Source: an uncultured Hyphomicrobiales bacterium
GTDB taxonomy: Bacteria; Pseudomonadota; Alphaproteobacteria; Rhizobiales; Xanthobacteraceae
Direction: 5' to 3'
DNA length: 36,283 nt
Assembly: GCA_903839845.1 (NCBI GenBank)
Contig: CAIMEA010000226.1
Coordinates: 1 to 36,283, forward strand
The translations under genes and the position numbers were made by a program. Below the pieces are notes generated by a model, which was not told where the DNA came from, did not search any database, and saw only the letters and a list, made by a program, of their open reading frames with translations. How positions within the stretch are numbered: the stretch's first letter is position 1; every line of letters begins with the position of its first letter. Below are positions 9,243-16,052 of the stretch, piece by piece.

Positions 9243-9489
9243 TGCCGTCCTCTTGATCGCCGGCCGGAAGCCGGTCGGCACCGTATGGCATAGGGTGTCC
9301 GGACCATCAAGCAACCCGGCGGCCTGAGGCCAGGGCGGCCCAAATTGGCTTTAATTCAATTCATTTCCGGGAATATGTCGGCCATCATGGGGTTTTCCAA
9401 ACCATAGGGGCATCGAGCGACGCAGGCCCCGGGTTTTCTCGGCTAGGCTGACTTGCCGAGCTTCAGGTAGCGCGGATCATGGAGGGCCT

Positions 9490-9981
9490 TTGGCCACGTT
9501 CCGGCAAAACGTAGAGCTGACGATCCCCGCCCTGCGCCGCTATGCGCGGGCGCTGACGCGGGACGCCGACCTTGCCGACGACCTGGTGCAGGACACCCTG
9601 GTGCGGGCGCTGCGCTCGGAGCACCTGTTTCTCGGCGGCGACGTGCGCAGCTGGATGTACACGATCCTGACCAACCTCAACCGCAACCGGCTGCGGTCTT
9701 TGTCGCGGCGGCCGCCGATGGCCTCGCTCGAGGATAACGATGCGCCGGACGCCTCCGGCTCGGAATCCGGCGCCCGCGATATCGAGCGCGCGCTGGCGAG
9801 TTTGGTCGAAGACCAGCGTCACGCGCTTCTGCTCGTGGTGCTGGAAGGCCTGAGCTACCGCGAAGTGGCGGACGTGCAGGGCGTGCCGATCGGCACCGTG
9901 ATGTCGCGCCTGGCGCGGGCGCGGGCGCAGATCAAAAACTTTTTGGATGGCGAGCGTCCGACGCTGCGCCGCGTGAAATGA
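9490..9981 (+). CDS. ECF-type RNA polymerase sigma factor
   Basis: The 163-residue protein has sigma-70 region 2 (residues about 12-75, with DADLADDLVQDTLVRAL and the -10 recognition helix RSWMYTILTNLNRNR). It also has region 4 (about 105-155, with GLSYREVADVQGVPIGTVMSRLARAR). The spacing and absence of region 3 are typical of extracytoplasmic-function sigma factors. The start is a TTG at 9490 with GGAGG at 9480-9484 as ribosome-binding site. It lies 18 bases before an anti-sigma gene, so it is likely controlled post-translationally by that protein. I saw no clear GGAAC-type EcfG promoter upstream. The regulon is unknown. Confidence 0.9.
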   Translation: MATFRQNVELTIPALRRYARALTRDADLADDLVQDTLVRALRSEHLFLGGDVRSWMYTILTNLNRNRLRSLSRRPPMASLEDNDAPDASGSESGARDIERALASLVEDQRHALLLVVLEGLSYREVADVQGVPIGTVMSRLARARAQIKNFLDGERPTLRRVK

Positions 9982-9999
9982 GAGAGAAAGCTTGAAACC

Positions 10000-10803
10000 A
10001 TGATCGATCGCGAATTTCCCGTGACCGAGGACGAGTTGCACGCTTATGTCGACGGCGAATTGCCGGCCGACCGAAGCGAAACCGTCGGCGCTTGGCTCGC
10101 CGCCAATCCCGACCAAGCCGCGCTGGTCGCCGCCTGGCGAGCGCAGGCCGACAGCATCCGCGCGCGTTATGGCGCGGCCGTCAGCGAGCCGGTGCCGGAA
10201 CGCCTGCAACTCGACCAGATCATCAAGAATGACATCACCCATGGCCGCGCGCGCGGCCGTTCCTTCGCAGCGATGGCGGCGGCCGCGGCGGTTGTTGCCT
10301 TTATCGCCGGCGGCAGCGTCGGCTGGTATGCGCACGGCGCGTCGACGCCGTCGGCCGCGACCGACATTTTCGCCGCCGAGGCGCTCGATGCCTACCGGCT
10401 TTACGTCGTCGAGGTGCGCCACCCGGTCGAAGTGCCGGGCAGCGAACTGGCGCATCTCAAGCAGTGGCTGTCGAAGCGCATCGGCCATGACCTCAGCATT
10501 CCCGATCTGTCGTCGATGGGGCTCAAGCTGGTCGGCGGCCGGCTGTTGCCGGGACCGACTGGCGCGGCCGCGTTCTATATGTATGAAGGGCCGTCCGGCG
10601 AGCGCTTCACGATCTACTGCGCCAAGTCGGGCGGGCCGGAAACGGCGTTGCAGTTCCGCAGCGCCGAGCAGCTGGCGTCGTTCACCTGGGTCGACGACAA
10701 GATCGGCTATGTGGTGAGCGGACCGGCCGACCGCGCCAAACTCGAAGCCGTGACCAAGACGGTGTACGAGCAAATCGACAAGAGCGCGCCGAAGAAAAGC
10801 TGA
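10000..10803 (+). CDS. Membrane-anchored anti-sigma factor
   Basis: This 267-residue protein begins with a short cytoplasmic domain carrying the anti-sigma hallmark ELHAYVDGELPADR near residues 12-25. A single membrane segment follows at about 88-110, and then a periplasmic domain of about 150 residues. The HxxxCxxC zinc motif of the ZAS anti-sigma group is absent, so it would be a zinc-free variant. Its start lies 18 bases after the ECF sigma gene, so the two form a cognate pair. It ends four bases from the convergent J-domain gene. The periplasmic part could be the sensor, but no ligand can be inferred. Confidence 0.85.
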   Translation: MIDREFPVTEDELHAYVDGELPADRSETVGAWLAANPDQAALVAAWRAQADSIRARYGAAVSEPVPERLQLDQIIKNDITHGRARGRSFAAMAAAAAVVAFIAGGSVGWYAHGASTPSAATDIFAAEALDAYRLYVVEVRHPVEVPGSELAHLKQWLSKRIGHDLSIPDLSSMGLKLVGGRLLPGPTGAAAFYMYEGPSGERFTIYCAKSGGPETALQFRSAEQLASFTWVDDKIGYVVSGPADRAKLEAVTKTVYEQIDKSAPKKS

Positions 10804-10807
10804 AGCG

Positions 10808-11830
10808 TCAGCCCAGATCCTTGCGCGGATCGTAGGGCGAGGCGTCGCGCAACTTCTTCGCCAACTCTTTCAGCTCATCGCTGGTCTTGTCGGGCAGCAC
10901 CACGCGCACGGTCGCGAACAGGTCGCCATGCGCGCCCTTGGCGCCGCCCTTGACCTTGAGACCCTTGCCCTTGAGCCGGAAGGTGCGCCCGGCATTGGTG
11001 TCCGGCGGAATCGCCAGTTCGACGGCGCCGTCGAGCGTCGGCACCCGCACCTTGCCGCCGAGCACCGCTTCGTAAAGCGTGATCGGCAATTCGATGCGCA
11101 GGTCGTCGCCGTCGGCCTTGAACACCGGATGCGGCGCGACGGTGATGGTGATGATGGCGTCACCGGCGCGGCCCGCCGGGCCGGCATAGCCCTGGCCCTT
11201 GAGCCTGATCTGCTGACCCGTCGTGATGCCGGCCGGGATTTTCACCTCGACCTCTTTGCCGGTCGGCAGATGGACGCGCGCCTGCGTGCCCGCCGCCGCT
11301 TCCGGCAAGGTGACGGTCAACTCGGCGATCAGGTCCTGACCGTTTGCTTGCGCGCCGAAATCCTCGGCCTCGAACTGATTGAAGTGGCCGCGCGCGCCGC
11401 CGCCGGGGGAGGCCCGGCCGCCGAACATGCCGCGCAGCAGATCCTCGAAACCGGCGGCCCCTGCGCCGGCACCCGCGCCGCGACGCTGAAAGCCGTCGCC
11501 GCCGAAACTGAAGCTCTCGAAATGGCTGCCGCCGGGACCGCCCCCTTGCCCGAAGCCCTGGCCGAAACCGCCGCCCGGCTGCGCGCCCTCGAAGCCACGA
11601 AAGCGCGGCTTGCCCTCGGCATCGATCTCGCCACGGTCGAAGGCCTTGCGCTTGTCGTCGTCGCCGACGATTTCGTAGGCCGCATTCAACTCGGAAAAAC
11701 GCGAGGCCGCCTTGGCGTCGTGCTTGTTGGCGTCGGGGTGCAGTTTCTTGGCCAGCTTGCGGTAGGCGGATTTGATATCCGCCGCGCTCGCACCCTTGGA
11801 AACCCCCAGAATGGTGTAGGGGTCGCGCAT
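10808..11830 (-). CDS. J-domain co-chaperone (CbpA-like, type II DnaJ)
   Basis: The 340-residue protein has an N-terminal J domain (residues 3-68) with the DnaK-stimulating HPD at 31-33. A Gly/Phe/Gln-rich linker follows (about 78-150, containing GGGFGQGFGQGG), then the two beta-barrel client-binding domains of the DnaJ C-terminal family. The four CxxCxGxG zinc repeats of canonical DnaJ are absent, so this is a CbpA/type II protein. It recruits clients to Hsp70 in the cytosol. The ATG at 11830 is well supported by the family start 'MRDPYTILGV'. It is monocistronic or the first gene of a short minus-strand unit. Confidence 0.93.
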   Translation of the reverse strand: MRDPYTILGVSKGASAADIKSAYRKLAKKLHPDANKHDAKAASRFSELNAAYEIVGDDDKRKAFDRGEIDAEGKPRFRGFEGAQPGGGFGQGFGQGGGPGGSHFESFSFGGDGFQRRGAGAGAGAAGFEDLLRGMFGGRASPGGGARGHFNQFEAEDFGAQANGQDLIAELTVTLPEAAAGTQARVHLPTGKEVEVKIPAGITTGQQIRLKGQGYAGPAGRAGDAIITITVAPHPVFKADGDDLRIELPITLYEAVLGGKVRVPTLDGAVELAIPPDTNAGRTFRLKGKGLKVKGGAKGAHGDLFATVRVVLPDKTSDELKELAKKLRDASPYDPRKDLG

Positions 11831-11949
11831 CCTTCGCCTCTCCTTAAAACCGGTTGAAATAAGCCCCTGCCCGCCAGCGCTCGTGCCGGCGAATCGAACT
11901 TAATGTGGGGTTCCGAGCGCGGAGTTGCAACGGATGTGCCACCAAACTC

Positions 11950-12036
11950 CGTTCATTCCCGCGCAAGCGGGAATTCAGAGACACAGGCGAGGTCTTTGGA
12001 TTTGGCGCTGGGTCCCCGCCTTCGCGGGGACGAACG
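11950..12036. repeat. Palindromic repeat pair, family B (REP/BIME-like)
   Basis: A 29-base unit at 11950-11978 has the core CCCGCGCAAGCGGG. An inverted, related unit at 12007-12036 has the core CCCCGCCTTCGCGGGG. Each core forms its own hairpin, and the two units can also pair with each other. The same composite recurs at 13242, 15915 and 23631. It lies just past the stop codon of the lipoprotein gene and may act as that gene's terminator or mRNA stabiliser. Confidence 0.85.
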
Positions 12037-12042
12037 GATTTA

Positions 12043-12567
12043 CTACGACCGCTTCCAGGGCTTCATCGAGCGGACTTCCCAGGCGGCGCCCTTGACCGGC
12101 TGACAGGCTTCGCCCTGCAGCCAGGACTGCGATGCGCCTTTCACGTAGCTCGCCAGGAAATCGTGACAGGTGCGATCGTCTTTCTGATAGGCCGAGGCAA
12201 TGGGCGTAACCGTGCCGCGCGCGCCGGTGGCCGGATTTTCCCAGGGCTGGCTGGAGTCCTTATGGCCACGCTTGAGCAATTCGCTGACCGCGGCGCGGGC
12301 ATAAGCCAGATCGGCGGGCGGCGGTAATTCGTCGGATTCCTTGGTGCCCGGCGGCGGTGTGATCGAGCCGGTGGTGTCGAGCGCGGACGGGGTGGTGAAA
12401 ACCGAGTCGAACTGCGACGACAGGCTGCAACCGGCGCCGCCCAAGGCGGCCGCCAGCGCGACAGCGGCCAGCGCGCCGCGCCATAGGCGCGCGGCCCCGC
12501 ATCCCCTATATAGAGCGGAACAGCGGAACTTTTGGCCGATTTGCCGAGGGGTCCAAAGACCGTCCAC
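12043..12567 (-). CDS. RT0821/Lpp0805-like surface lipoprotein
   Basis: The 174-residue product has a hydrophobic segment (about residues 32-45) ending in a lipobox-like GAGC, so Cys47 would be lipidated. The mature part contains DTTGSITPP, a helical linker and a C-terminal domain with [16 protein letters not shown] and CHDFLASY, typical of the outer-membrane/17-kDa surface-antigen C-terminal domain. The N-terminus (about 30 residues before the hydrophobic stretch) is long for a lipoprotein, but I found no internal ATG or GTG in frame, so the true start is uncertain. The gene is divergent from pdxH with only 15 bases between the assigned starts. One of them may therefore start further in. Confidence 0.7.
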   Translation of the reverse strand: MDGLWTPRQIGQKFRCSALYRGCGAARLWRGALAAVALAAALGGAGCSLSSQFDSVFTTPSALDTTGSITPPPGTKESDELPPPADLAYARAAVSELLKRGHKDSSQPWENPATGARGTVTPIASAYQKDDRTCHDFLASYVKGASQSWLQGEACQPVKGAAWEVRSMKPWKRS

Positions 12568-12582
12568 GCGAGCGCTCCGACG

Positions 12583-13224
12583 ATGTCCGATACAACACCA
12601 ATTGAACGCACAACTTGGTTAACGAGTGGTGATTTTACCGAGGCCGACGAGCCGATGAGGCTGTTTGCCGCGTGGCTTGCCGACGCCACCGCTTCGGAAC
12701 CGCGCGATCCGACCGCCATGACCCTGGCCACGGTGGATGAAAGCGGCATGCCGAACGCCCGCATGGTGCTGCTGAAGGGCGCCGATGCGCAGGGTTTCGT
12801 CTTTTACACCAACGTCGACAGCCAGAAGGGCCAGGAACTGGCTACCGCCGGCAAGGCCGCTCTGGTGTTCCACTGGAAATCGCTGAACCGGCAGGTGCGC
12901 GTGCGCGGCGCCGTCGAGCGCGTCACGCCGGAGGAAGCCGACGCCTATTTCGCCTCGCGGCCGAAGCAGGCGCAGATCGGCGCCTGGGCTTCGCAGCAAT
13001 CGCGGCCGCTGGAAAGCCGGCTGGCTTTTGAAAAAGCCGTGGCGATCAATGCCGCCAAATACGCCATCGGCTCGGTGCCGCGCCCGCCCTACTGGTCCGG
13101 CTTTCGCATCGTGCCGAGCCAGATCGAATTCTGGCACGACCGGCCGTTCCGCCTGCACGACCGCATCGTGTTCAAGCGCGCCGGCGTCGGCGAAGCGTGG
13201 AGCAAGACGCGGCTTTATCCGTGA
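12583..13224 (+). CDS. pdxH: Pyridoxamine/pyridoxine 5'-phosphate oxidase
   Basis: PdxH is an FMN enzyme that oxidises pyridoxine or pyridoxamine 5'-phosphate to pyridoxal 5'-phosphate. The 213 residues include the FMN-binding segments [22 protein letters not shown] (about 44-65, split-barrel fold), [11 protein letters not shown] and [14 protein letters not shown]. They end in the PdxH-specific [12 protein letters not shown]...RLHDRIVF...W.KTRLYP tail. The ATG at 12583 was taken because the protein then starts as in related PdxH sequences; a longer TTG-initiated form would run over the divergent gene's leader. It is followed by a palindromic repeat pair. Confidence 0.95.
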   Translation: MSDTTPIERTTWLTSGDFTEADEPMRLFAAWLADATASEPRDPTAMTLATVDESGMPNARMVLLKGADAQGFVFYTNVDSQKGQELATAGKAALVFHWKSLNRQVRVRGAVERVTPEEADAYFASRPKQAQIGAWASQQSRPLESRLAFEKAVAINAAKYAIGSVPRPPYWSGFRIVPSQIEFWHDRPFRLHDRIVFKRAGVGEAWSKTRLYP

Positions 13225-13241
13225 GGTAAAATAAATTTGGC

Positions 13242-13310
13242 CGCTCATTCCCGCGCAAGCGGGAATCCAGGAGCCCAGTACTGGGTCCCCGCTTTCGCGG
13301 GGACGAACGG
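13242..13310. repeat. Palindromic repeat pair, family B, adjacent to a ribosome-binding site
   Basis: Units at 13242-13270 (core CCCGCGCAAGCGGG) and 13281-13310 (core CCCCGCTTTCGCGGGG) are in opposite orientation with a very short centre. The whole 69 bases could fold into one long hairpin. The next bases are the GAGAGAGAG stretch that serves as ribosome-binding region for the SDR gene at 13334, so the repeat lies in its 5' leader if transcription begins upstream. Confidence 0.85.
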
Positions 13311-13333
13311 AGAGAGAGAAGTCAGAAAGCAAC

Positions 13334-14086
13334 ATGCCCACTTCGCAAACCAACCAGCCGCGCCGCACATTGCTTTTGACCGGCGCCAGCCGTGGCATCG
13401 GCCACGCGACGGTGAAGCGCTTTTCCGCCGCCGGCTGGCGCGTCATCACCTGCTCGCGGCATCCGTTTCCGGAAAACTGCCCGTGGGACGCAGGCCCCGA
13501 GGATCACATCCAGGTCGATCTCTCCGACGTCGGCAACACCACCGAGGCGATCGCCGAGATCAAGCGCCGGCTCGACAATGGCGAACTGCATGCGCTGGTC
13601 AACAACGCGGCGATCTCGCCGAAGGCGGAGGGCGGCAAAAGGCTCGGCTCGCTCGATACAGATATCGGCACCTGGCAGCGGGTCTTCGCGGTGAACTTCT
13701 TCGCGCCGATCATGCTGGCGCGCGGGCTGGTCGACGAACTCAAGTCGACCAACGGCGCGGTGGTGAACGTCACCTCGATCGCCGGTTCGCGTGTGCATCC
13801 TTTCGCCGGCGCGGCCTACGCCACGTCGAAAGCGGCGCTTGCCTCGCTGACGCGCGAAATGGCCAGCGACTTCGGCCGTCTCGGCATTCGCGTCAATGCG
13901 ATTGCGCCGGGCGAGATCGATACCGCGATCTTGTCGCCGGGCACCGACAAGATCGTCGAGCAGATTCCGATGCAGCGCCTCGGCACGCCGGATGAAGTCG
14001 CCAAGATCATCTATGTGCTGTGCACGGAGACGTCGTCTTATGTGAACGGCGCGGAAATTCACATCAATGGCGGCCAGCACGTGTGA
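13334..14086 (+). CDS. SDR family NAD(P)-dependent oxidoreductase
   Basis: The 250-residue classical short-chain dehydrogenase has the nucleotide-binding TGASRGIG at residues 16-23, NNAA near 90-93, and the catalytic Ser148, Tyr162 and Lys166 (Y-x3-K). The C-terminal NAIAPGEIDTAI and INGGQ landmarks are present. Residues R20 and R42 near the cofactor site could favour NADPH, but this is a guess. The substrate cannot be predicted. A purine-rich ribosome-binding region precedes the ATG, directly after a palindromic repeat. It ends 22 bases from the convergent Crp/Fnr gene. Confidence 0.88.
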   Translation: MPTSQTNQPRRTLLLTGASRGIGHATVKRFSAAGWRVITCSRHPFPENCPWDAGPEDHIQVDLSDVGNTTEAIAEIKRRLDNGELHALVNNAAISPKAEGGKRLGSLDTDIGTWQRVFAVNFFAPIMLARGLVDELKSTNGAVVNVTSIAGSRVHPFAGAAYATSKAALASLTREMASDFGRLGIRVNAIAPGEIDTAILSPGTDKIVEQIPMQRLGTPDEVAKIIYVLCTETSSYVNGAEIHINGGQHV

Positions 14087-14108
14087 GGCGCGCCGATCGC
14101 GTTCGGCA

Positions 14109-14789
14109 CTACGTGAGCAATGCGAGTGCCGACAGATCCATCATCACGACGCGGCGCGCGGTCGGCATCGAAATAATCGCCGCCCGCTCGAGGCGCGACA
14201 ACATGCGCGACACCGTTTCGATGGTGACGCCGAGATAATCGGCGATGTCCTGGCGATTCATCGACAGCCTGACCTCGTGCGGCATGCCCTCGCGCGTGAA
14301 GATTTCCATCAGAAAGCCAGCGACGCGCTCCGTCGCATTCTTGAGCAGCAGCATCATGTGCGCCTGCGTGCGTTGCAATTCGATCGTTGTGAGCACCAAG
14401 AGCTGGTTGGCGAGCACTTGATTGCCGGCCGCGCTCACCTGCAACGGCTCGCGCCGGATGAAGCGCGCCCGGCAGGCGGTGACCGCTTCGGCCGACATCG
14501 CATGCGTGTCGGCCGCCTCCAGGCCGAGATAATCGCCGGGGAAATAGAACGAGCCGATCTGCCGACGGCCGTCGCTGAGAACACTATATGTGCGGACGCA
14601 GCCGGACCTGATCTCGTAGAGGTAGTTGGCCGGTTCTCTTTCGGCGAAGACCTGTCCATTGCGGGCAAAAGCGATGGTTCCGCCGACGCAGTCGAGCAGA
14701 CCGCCCACGACCTTCGACGCCGTGACCGCCGGAAACCGCCAGCGTTCGCGGGCTGCCGTATCCGCACCCCAGTCAAAGACCGTACTCAC
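14109..14789 (-). CDS. Crp/Fnr family transcriptional regulator (FixK/Fnr-like DNA-binding helix)
   Basis: The 226-residue protein has a cyclic-nucleotide-binding-type beta barrel (about residues 30-125), a dimerisation helix and a C-terminal winged helix. The recognition helix reads TIETVSRMLSRL with Glu191, Ser194 and Arg195, the E-x2-S-R pattern of FNR and FixK, which predicts a TTGA-N6-TCAA-like target. It lacks the N-terminal FNR cysteine cluster, so direct oxygen sensing through 4Fe-4S is unlikely; the cysteines present (34, 64, 106) are scattered. The start is a GTG with GGAG upstream. A perfect 16-base palindrome lies 37 bases upstream and may be an operator. Regulated genes are unknown. 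Confidence 0.88.
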   Translation of the reverse strand: MSTVFDWGADTAARERWRFPAVTASKVVGGLLDCVGGTIAFARNGQVFAEREPANYLYEIRSGCVRTYSVLSDGRRQIGSFYFPGDYLGLEAADTHAMSAEAVTACRARFIRREPLQVSAAGNQVLANQLLVLTTIELQRTQAHMMLLLKNATERVAGFLMEIFTREGMPHEVRLSMNRQDIADYLGVTIETVSRMLSRLERAAIISMPTARRVVMMDLSALALLT

Positions 14790-14825
14790 ACCATGGGCTC
14801 CGATCCTCGCTTGGATGGAACTCTA

Positions 14826-14841
14826 GCAGATCGTGATCTGC
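14826..14841. promoter_or_regulatory. Perfect 16-bp palindrome upstream of the Crp/Fnr gene
   Basis: GCAGATC-GT-GATCTGC is a 7-2-7 inverted repeat 37-52 bases upstream of the GTG start, in the expected promoter zone of the regulator gene. It does not match the FNR consensus (TTGAT-N4-ATCAA) or the CRP consensus. It could be an operator for another dimeric regulator or an unusual autoregulatory site. Confidence 0.4.
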
Positions 14842-14903
14842 GAACTGAGCAAAACCGCTCATTCGCCGAACAGTTGCGCTTTGCAACTATTTGACCTGAA
14901 ATG

Positions 14904-14939
14904 AAAAAATCCGGCCTTTGTCGGTTGGCGGACAAGGCC
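14904..14939 (-). terminator. Intrinsic terminator on the minus strand with no gene feeding it
   Basis: Read on the minus strand, GGCCTTGTC pairs with GACAAAGGCC across an 8-base loop (14913-14939; one unpaired base). It is followed by GGATTTTTT, with the T-run at 14904-14909. This is a good rho-independent terminator for a transcript coming from about 15000 or beyond. No credible protein gene on that strand ends here, so it may mark an unannotated small RNA or protect the regulator promoter from antisense reading. Confidence 0.55.
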
Positions 14940-14984
14940 GCCGCGCCCCAAAAGATTCGATTTTCAAACAGCGCAACACGCAGG

Positions 14985-15375
14985 CAAGCACCATCGCCCG
15001 TATTGTTTGCGGCCCCGGGCAAGCCGACTCCTATTTCGTTTCCCCCGAAAATACCGAGGGTGTGGCGCGCCTAAAGGCGCGACCATTCGATATGTGCGCG
15101 CGCTCATTGGCGAACGCGCGGCGCCTCTCGGCGCGCCACGGCGGCGTTTTTTTGTCCCCGGGACCGTGCTTCCGGGTGTGGGACAGGGGATCTACCCCTT
15201 TTGCCGGCCAGCTTTCGCCGAGCCTTCGTCCACACCTGCGTCCAGCCATTCAAGGCAGAGCTCCGTAGTGAGCCCGGACGGTTACCCAGGGCCTCCCGGG
15301 AGCGTGCTTGCGAAACACGCGCGCGGGCGCCGCGCCCTGCTCCACCATCCTGACGCCTCATGACAGCGCCCTCGA
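14985..15375. other. GC-rich, hairpin-dense noncoding cassette
   Basis: This stretch has no convincing protein gene. Open frames exist on both strands but have no ribosome-binding sites or recognisable domains. It contains a long nested stem ending in a T-run (15062-15153), a hairpin at 15153-15185, the loop GCGTG-cttgcgaaa-CACGC near 15301-15320, and the palindrome GGGCGCCGCGCCC near 15327. The GC-rich character stops abruptly near 15376, where AT-rich DNA begins. From memory, very similar DNA recurs in Bradyrhizobium-type genomes and is often mis-annotated as short proteins. I cannot verify that here. Confidence 0.5.
15062..15153 (+). ncRNA. Candidate structured small RNA 3' end with intrinsic terminator
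   Basis: GTGGCGCGCC at 15062-15071 is perfectly complementary to GGCGCGCCAC at 15130-15139. Nested inside are further complementary GC blocks (for example GGCGC near 15076 with GCGCC near 15121, and CGCGCG near 15097 with CGCGCG near 15115). After a short GC spacer comes a run of seven T at 15147-15153. This resembles the closing stem and terminator of a small RNA. The 5' end and promoter could not be placed; a weak TATTGT lies at 15001. Confidence 0.35.
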
Positions 15376-15457
15376 TAAGCAGGACGATTTGGGTATATAT
15401 TCAGTAGGAATTAATGTCAAGCGACTATTCAAACGAAAATATGCGACAAATAGTATA

Positions 15458-15667
15458 ATGACGCCCATGAAAGACTACCGCAGAAAGCCGCGAAAGGCGT
15501 TAGCAAAGAACCGCCCTTTGAAACGACGTCAGCAAAGGCGCGTTGATGAAAGCCAGCCGCCTGCTTGGCGTGCAGCGGCCAATCCGTTCGGTCTGTTTTC
15601 AGAATGGATGAGCGAGGCGGACGAGAAAGCTTACGCCGCCCTTTCGATAAGTCGCGTTCAATCTTGA
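15458..15667 (+). CDS. Small basic protein with antitoxin-like C-terminus (possibly decayed)
   Basis: The frame encodes 69 residues (66 if the second ATG at 15467 is used). The N-terminus is very basic (RRKPRKALAKNRPLKRRQQRR) and the C-terminus contains LFSEWMSEADEKAYAAL. That motif resembles the end of small alphaproteobacterial antitoxin-type proteins, which usually stop right after 'AYxxL'; here nine further residues follow, as if the end were rearranged. TATAAT at 15454-15459 is well placed to start transcription at the second ATG, giving a leaderless message, but no good -35 box is seen. The region is AT-rich against its surroundings. No toxin gene is intact beside it. Confidence 0.35.
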   Translation: MTPMKDYRRKPRKALAKNRPLKRRQQRRVDESQPPAWRAAANPFGLFSEWMSEADEKAYAALSISRVQS

Positions 15668-15672
15668 AATAG

Positions 15673-15780
15673 GTTGAACGACCGTGTCGCCGATTTGCGG
15701 AGAAACGCGCGCCGAATGGCGAGTGGTTCAAGCTTACGAAAGGCGACGTGAGCGCACTCAAGCGAAGAACATTTCAATAG
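15673..15780 (+). pseudogene. C-terminal remnant of a GIY-YIG/T5orf172-type nuclease
   Basis: Reading from 15673 to the TAG at 15778, the frame gives 35 residues starting VERPCRRFAEKR, then NGEWFKLTKGDV and ending ALKRRTFQ. The pattern 'VE-x-x-x-x-x-RF-x-x-x-R-x-NGEWF-x-L' is typical of the C-terminal end of T5orf172/GIY-YIG nucleases. An in-frame stop at 15670 and the lack of any upstream GIY-YIG core show that the rest of the gene is gone. It follows the small antitoxin-like ORF by five bases, so both may be survivors of one deletion. Confidence 0.5.
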
Positions 15781-15802
15781 GTGATTCTCGTTTCGCCCTA
15801 AC

Positions 15803-15898
15803 CGTCATGGCCGGGCTTGTCCCGGCCATCTACGTCTTACTTTCTTAGCAACATGAATAAGAAAGTCGTGGATGGCCGGGACAAGCCCGGCCATGACG
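15803..15898. repeat. Palindromic repeat pair, family A
   Basis: Two inverted copies of the unit GTCATGGCCGGGCTTGTCCC... (15803-15836) and its reverse complement (15866-15898) flank a 30-base AT-rich centre. Each unit contains the internal palindrome GGCCGGGCTTGTCCCGGCC. Translation of one orientation gives the recurring artefact peptide MAGTSPAMT. Related units occur at 23565 and 32462. Confidence 0.9.
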
Positions 15899-15914
15899 TT
15901 GAGTACTCTCTCTC

Positions 15915-16048
15915 TTGTCGTCCCCGCGCAGGCGGGAACCCATACGCCGTGTCATTTAATAGATTAGGTGAAGCATCGTGCTGCGATACACGTTCGCTGA
16001 ATCGTAAGGCCGGTATTTATGGGTCCCCGCCTGCGCGGTGACGACAAG
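15915..16048. repeat. Palindromic repeat pair, family B
   Basis: The unit at 15915-15948 (core CCCCGCGCAGGCGGG, followed by AACCCATACGCC) is mirrored at 16017-16048 (GGGTCCCCGCCTGCGCGGTGAC). The roughly 68-base centre is AT-rich and unrelated to the centre of the sister element at 23631. It lies five bases before the stop codon side of corA and probably acts as its terminator. Confidence 0.85.
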
Positions 16049-16052
16049 AAAA

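Noticed and set aside
9243-9489. EcfG-type (GGAAC-N16-CGTT) promoter before the ECF sigma gene
   Set aside because: No GGAAC with a correctly spaced CGTT is present; isolated GGAAC copies elsewhere (for example 12524 and 17641) also lack the partner box.
11950-12036. CRISPR array
   Set aside because: The repeats are inverted pairs scattered over 20 kb, not direct repeats with uniform spacers, and no cas gene is present.
14918-15363. Overlapping plus-strand frames of 116 and 118 codons, and an 85-codon minus frame, in the structured cassette
   Set aside because: No ribosome-binding sites, no recognisable domains and Arg/Pro/Ser-rich composition; DNA secondary structure explains the region better.
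14985-15375. tmRNA, SRP RNA or RNase P RNA
   Set aside because: I looked for the tmRNA tag-peptide frame, the SRP tetraloop region with its GGAAG/AGCAGCC flanks and the RNase P GAGGAAAGTCC core, and found none.
15817-16041. 74-codon frame across the family A and B repeats
   Set aside because: It consists of translated palindromic repeats and the AT-rich centres between them.
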